The translations under genes were made by a program, and so were the position numbers. A stretch of DNA of 15,080 bases, from assembly GCA_025356765.1 (NCBI GenBank), contig JANXRO010000226.1, positions 1 through 15,080 on the forward strand, read 5' to 3'. The notes beneath the pieces are model-generated. The model was not told the DNA's origin, ran no database searches, and saw only the letters and a list, made by a program, of their open reading frames with translations. This document shows, one piece after another, positions 13,062 through 15,080 of the stretch (positions within the stretch are counted from its first letter, which is position 1; every line of letters begins with the position of its first letter). The DNA is from Hyphomicrobiales bacterium. GTDB lineage: Bacteria; Pseudomonadota; Alphaproteobacteria; Rhizobiales; Aestuariivirgaceae.

Positions 13062-14058
13062 AGCCGCCCTCGTAGGCGTGGCACTTTCTGCATTTGCAAC
13101 AACGGCATTTGCTGGCACACCAGCGTGCTTGATCACCAAGAACAACACCAACCCCTTCTTCGTAAAAATGAAGGAAGGCGCTACTGCTGCTGCCAAGGCT
13201 GCTGGCATTGACCTGCAATCTTTCGCTGGCGAAAAAGACGGTGACGCTGCTCCACAAATCACTGCCATTGAAAACTGCGTGGCCGCCGGTGCAAAGGGCA
13301 TTTTGATCACTGCTTCGAATGATTCAGTTGTTCCTGATCTCAAAAAAGCCCGCGCTGCTGGCATTTTAGTTATTGCTCTGGATACTCCATTGCCAGACAA
13401 AGATGCTCAAGACATGACATTCGCAACAGACAACTTTGAAGCCGGCATGTTGATTGGCGCATGGGCAAAAGCCCAACTCGGCGACAAGGCAAAAGATGCC
13501 AAGATTGCTATGCTCGACATCAACAAAGACAATATCTCGGTTGACGTTGCTCGTGACACTGGATTCCTCAAGGGCTTCGGCATTGATGTTCCAGATTTGA
13601 AAGTTATGGGTTCGGAAAAAGATGCTCGCGTGATCGGTCATGAATCTTCAGGTGCAAACCCAGAAGGCGGCCAAAAATCAATGGAAACATTGCTTGCAAA
13701 AGATCCTGCAATCAACGTTGTTTACACCATCAACGAACCAGCTGCTGAAGGCGCCTTTGCTGCTCTCAAAGCTGCTGGCAAAGAAAAAGGCGTTCTCATC
13801 GTTTCAGTAGACGGTGGCTGCCCAGGCGTGAAAAACGTTGCTGCTGGTGTTATCGGTGCAACGTCGCAACAATATCCATTGTTGATGGCATCTAAAGGCA
13901 TCGAAGCAATTGCTGCTTTTGCCAAAGATGGTTCAAAGCCAAAAGCAACTGATGGCCTGACCTTCTTCAACACAGGCGTTAATTTGATCACTGATCACCC
14001 AGCTGATGGCGTGAAATCAATTGACTCCAAGGAAGGCACTGCAAAGTGCTGGGGCTAA
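13045..14058 (+). CDS. frcB: periplasmic sugar-binding protein of ABC transporter (FrcB-like)
   Basis: A 337-residue periplasmic binding protein of the ribose/fructose type (Peripla_BP_4). A signal peptide covers 1-23 (cleavage after AFA). The mature part starts GTPACLITKNNTNPFFVKMK and shows GAKGILITASNDSVVPDLKK, VIALDTPLPDKDAQDMTFAT, then DNFEAG, VYTINEPAAEGAFAALKAAG, VDGGCPGVKNV and the terminal AKCWG. The wording closely follows rhizobial FrcB, which binds fructose, ribose and mannose. The ATG at 13045 has a strong GGGAGGA site 7-8 nt upstream; an in-frame ATG at 13018 would extend the signal peptide unnaturally. It is followed by a hairpin and then the permease gene. Sugar preference is inferred from the resemblance. 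Confidence 0.93.
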   Translation: MKSILKAALVGVALSAFATTAFAGTPACLITKNNTNPFFVKMKEGATAAAKAAGIDLQSFAGEKDGDAAPQITAIENCVAAGAKGILITASNDSVVPDLKKARAAGILVIALDTPLPDKDAQDMTFATDNFEAGMLIGAWAKAQLGDKAKDAKIAMLDINKDNISVDVARDTGFLKGFGIDVPDLKVMGSEKDARVIGHESSGANPEGGQKSMETLLAKDPAINVVYTINEPAAEGAFAALKAAGKEKGVLIVSVDGGCPGVKNVAAGVIGATSQQYPLLMASKGIEAIAAFAKDGSKPKATDGLTFFNTGVNLITDHPADGVKSIDSKEGTAKCWG

Positions 14059-14080
14059 TATCAGCCTGACTACTTGAATA

Positions 14081-14114
14081 AAGCGAAAGGCGGCGGTAAC
14101 GTCGCCTTTCGTTT
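14081..14114 (+). other. intercistronic hairpin between frcB-like and frcC-like genes
   Basis: The arms CGAAAGGCG (14084-14092) and CGCCTTTCG (14103-14111) pair perfectly. Inner G-T, C-G and G-C pairs extend the stem to 12 bp around a GTAA (GNRA-type) tetraloop, and outer A-T/G-T pairs add up to three more. Only TTT follows, so termination would be partial. Such elements after binding-protein genes commonly protect the upstream mRNA or limit transcription into the permease gene. Confidence 0.65.
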
Positions 14115-14174
14115 ACAAAGTGCCCGATCAAGCGGCATATGAAACAAGACTTGGGAACGTTTTAAGAGGGCATC

Positions 14175-15080
14175 ATGGCAACAAAGCCAAAAGCTGCGAA
14201 AAAAAGCGCGGCGAAAACCAAATCCACGCGATCTTCGCTCGCCCAGCCTATTGCAACTTCATCAGTAGAAAGCGAGGCCTCAGCGCCCACAAAAACCATC
14301 TCAGATTTTGAAGCAAAGCTCAGCCAAGCCGATACGGCGGTTGCTTCGTTCGCCGAAGATGACAAAAGTCTTTTGTCGCAAGTGCGCGGATTTTTGCGTA
14401 ATTATCCAACCGCTATTCCAGCGATCATTCTTTTGGTTTCCGTTATCGGCTTTGGTATCATTGCTCATAACTTCTTCACGCCTGGCACATTGTCATTGGT
14501 GCTGAAACAAGTGACGGTGACAGGCATTGTGGCCATTGCCCAGACGATTGTTATTTTGACTGCGGGTATTGATCTTTCCGTCGGTGCCATTCTGGTGATC
14601 TCGGCCATGGTGATGGGCCGAGTTGCAGTTCTTTATGGTGTTCCAGTTTTTATGGCCATTCCATTGGGAGTTGCTGTGGGCACGTTGATGGGCGCGTTCA
14701 ATGGCTTTCTGGTTACCAAAGCGCGTATTCCGCCTTTCATCGTAACCTTGGGAACGCTTTATATTTTCAACTCACTCAAGCTTTGGTACACTGGATCTGA
14801 ATCGATCCGTGCAGCTGATCTTGAAGAAAAAACGCCTGGGCTTTTGTGGTTTGGTTCGATGATCAATGTGGGCGGCGCCATCTTTATTTATGGCAGCTTT
14901 GCATTAATTCTATTGGCGCTGGGTGCTTGGTATATGCTCAACCGCACGGCATGGGGCCGCCATGTTCATGCTATTGGCGATGATCCTGAAGCTGCAAAAC
15001 TTTCAGGCATTCAACTCGATCGTACGCTCATCTCAGTTTATGCGGTTGCTGGCTTAATTTGTGGCATTGGTGCTTGGATT
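14175..15080 (+). CDS. frcC: sugar ABC transporter permease (FrcC-like), 3' end cut off
   Basis: The first 302 codons of a permease of the RbsC/FrcC family; the frame is open to the window end. Residues 1-73 form a hydrophilic Ala/Lys/Ser-rich N-terminus (MATKPKAAKKSAAKTKSTRS...), longer than in RbsC. Membrane helices begin near YPTAIPAIILLVSVIGFGII (77-96). The family signature TIVILTAGIDLSVGAILVIS (124-143) and the loop KARIPPFIVTLGTLYIFNSL are clear. The ATPase-contact (EAA-like) loop reads AIGDDPEAAKLSGI near residues 267-280. The ATG at 14175 has AGAGGG 4 nt upstream. It should pair with the upstream binding protein and with an ATPase (frcA) expected just past the window edge. Confidence 0.92.
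   Translation, partial: MATKPKAAKKSAAKTKSTRSSLAQPIATSSVESEASAPTKTISDFEAKLSQADTAVASFAEDDKSLLSQVRGFLRNYPTAIPAIILLVSVIGFGIIAHNFFTPGTLSLVLKQVTVTGIVAIAQTIVILTAGIDLSVGAILVISAMVMGRVAVLYGVPVFMAIPLGVAVGTLMGAFNGFLVTKARIPPFIVTLGTLYIFNSLKLWYTGSESIRAADLEEKTPGLLWFGSMINVGGAIFIYGSFALILLALGAWYMLNRTAWGRHVHAIGDDPEAAKLSGIQLDRTLISVYAVAGLICGIGAWI

Noticed and set aside
1..15080. Search for CRISPR arrays, insertion sequences, tRNA/rRNA genes, defence or toxin-antitoxin genes
   Set aside because: No regular direct repeats, transposase motifs, cloverleaf sequences or defence domains were seen. The window reads as core genome plus a sugar-uptake locus.

Overview
This window looks like chromosomal DNA of a moderate-GC alphaproteobacterium, most likely related to Hyphomicrobiales/Rhizobiales. 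Three things suggest this: a ChvI-type response regulator N-terminus at the left edge, a block of housekeeping genes in alphaproteobacterial style (tsaB, plsC, miaB, phoH, ybeY, corC, hrcA, grpE), and at the right a sugar ABC transporter whose binding protein closely resembles rhizobial FrcB. No species can be named from the sequence alone. There are no RNA genes, insertion sequences, phage genes or CRISPR arrays.

Layout, left to right. (1) 1-637: the start of chvI (minus strand) and a divergent small HugZ-like split-barrel protein. (2) 615-3693, minus strand: an extracytoplasmic stress module. Read in transcription order it holds an ECF sigma factor, its RskA-type membrane anti-sigma factor (4-nt ATGA overlap), two tandem secreted fasciclin-domain proteins and, after two terminator hairpins, a DoxX-like membrane protein. 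Two promoter-like sequences of the form AAC-N17-GTTA lie upstream of the sigma gene and upstream of the first fasciclin gene, so the sigma factor may drive itself and the fasciclins. (3) 3773-11108, minus strand: a tightly packed housekeeping run, tsaB-rimI (fused), plsC, miaB, phoH, ybeY, corC/tlyC, hrcA, grpE, mostly with overlaps or gaps below 20 nt. It combines tRNA A37 modification (TsaB, MiaB), lipid synthesis, rRNA processing (YbeY) and heat-shock control (HrcA, GrpE). (4) 11147-15080: a sugar-uptake locus. A ROK regulator and a FucU/RbsD mutarotase run left. A periplasmic binding protein (frcB-like) and a permease (frcC-like, cut by the window end) run right. The 237-nt divergent region holds an imperfect inverted repeat carrying an outward-facing TTGACA in each arm, a good candidate for the operator and promoters.

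Most of the window is ordinary core genome. The parts most worth a second look are the sigma/anti-sigma/fasciclin module with its predicted shared promoter motif, the TsaB-RimI fusion, and the regulatory DNA of the frc-like locus.
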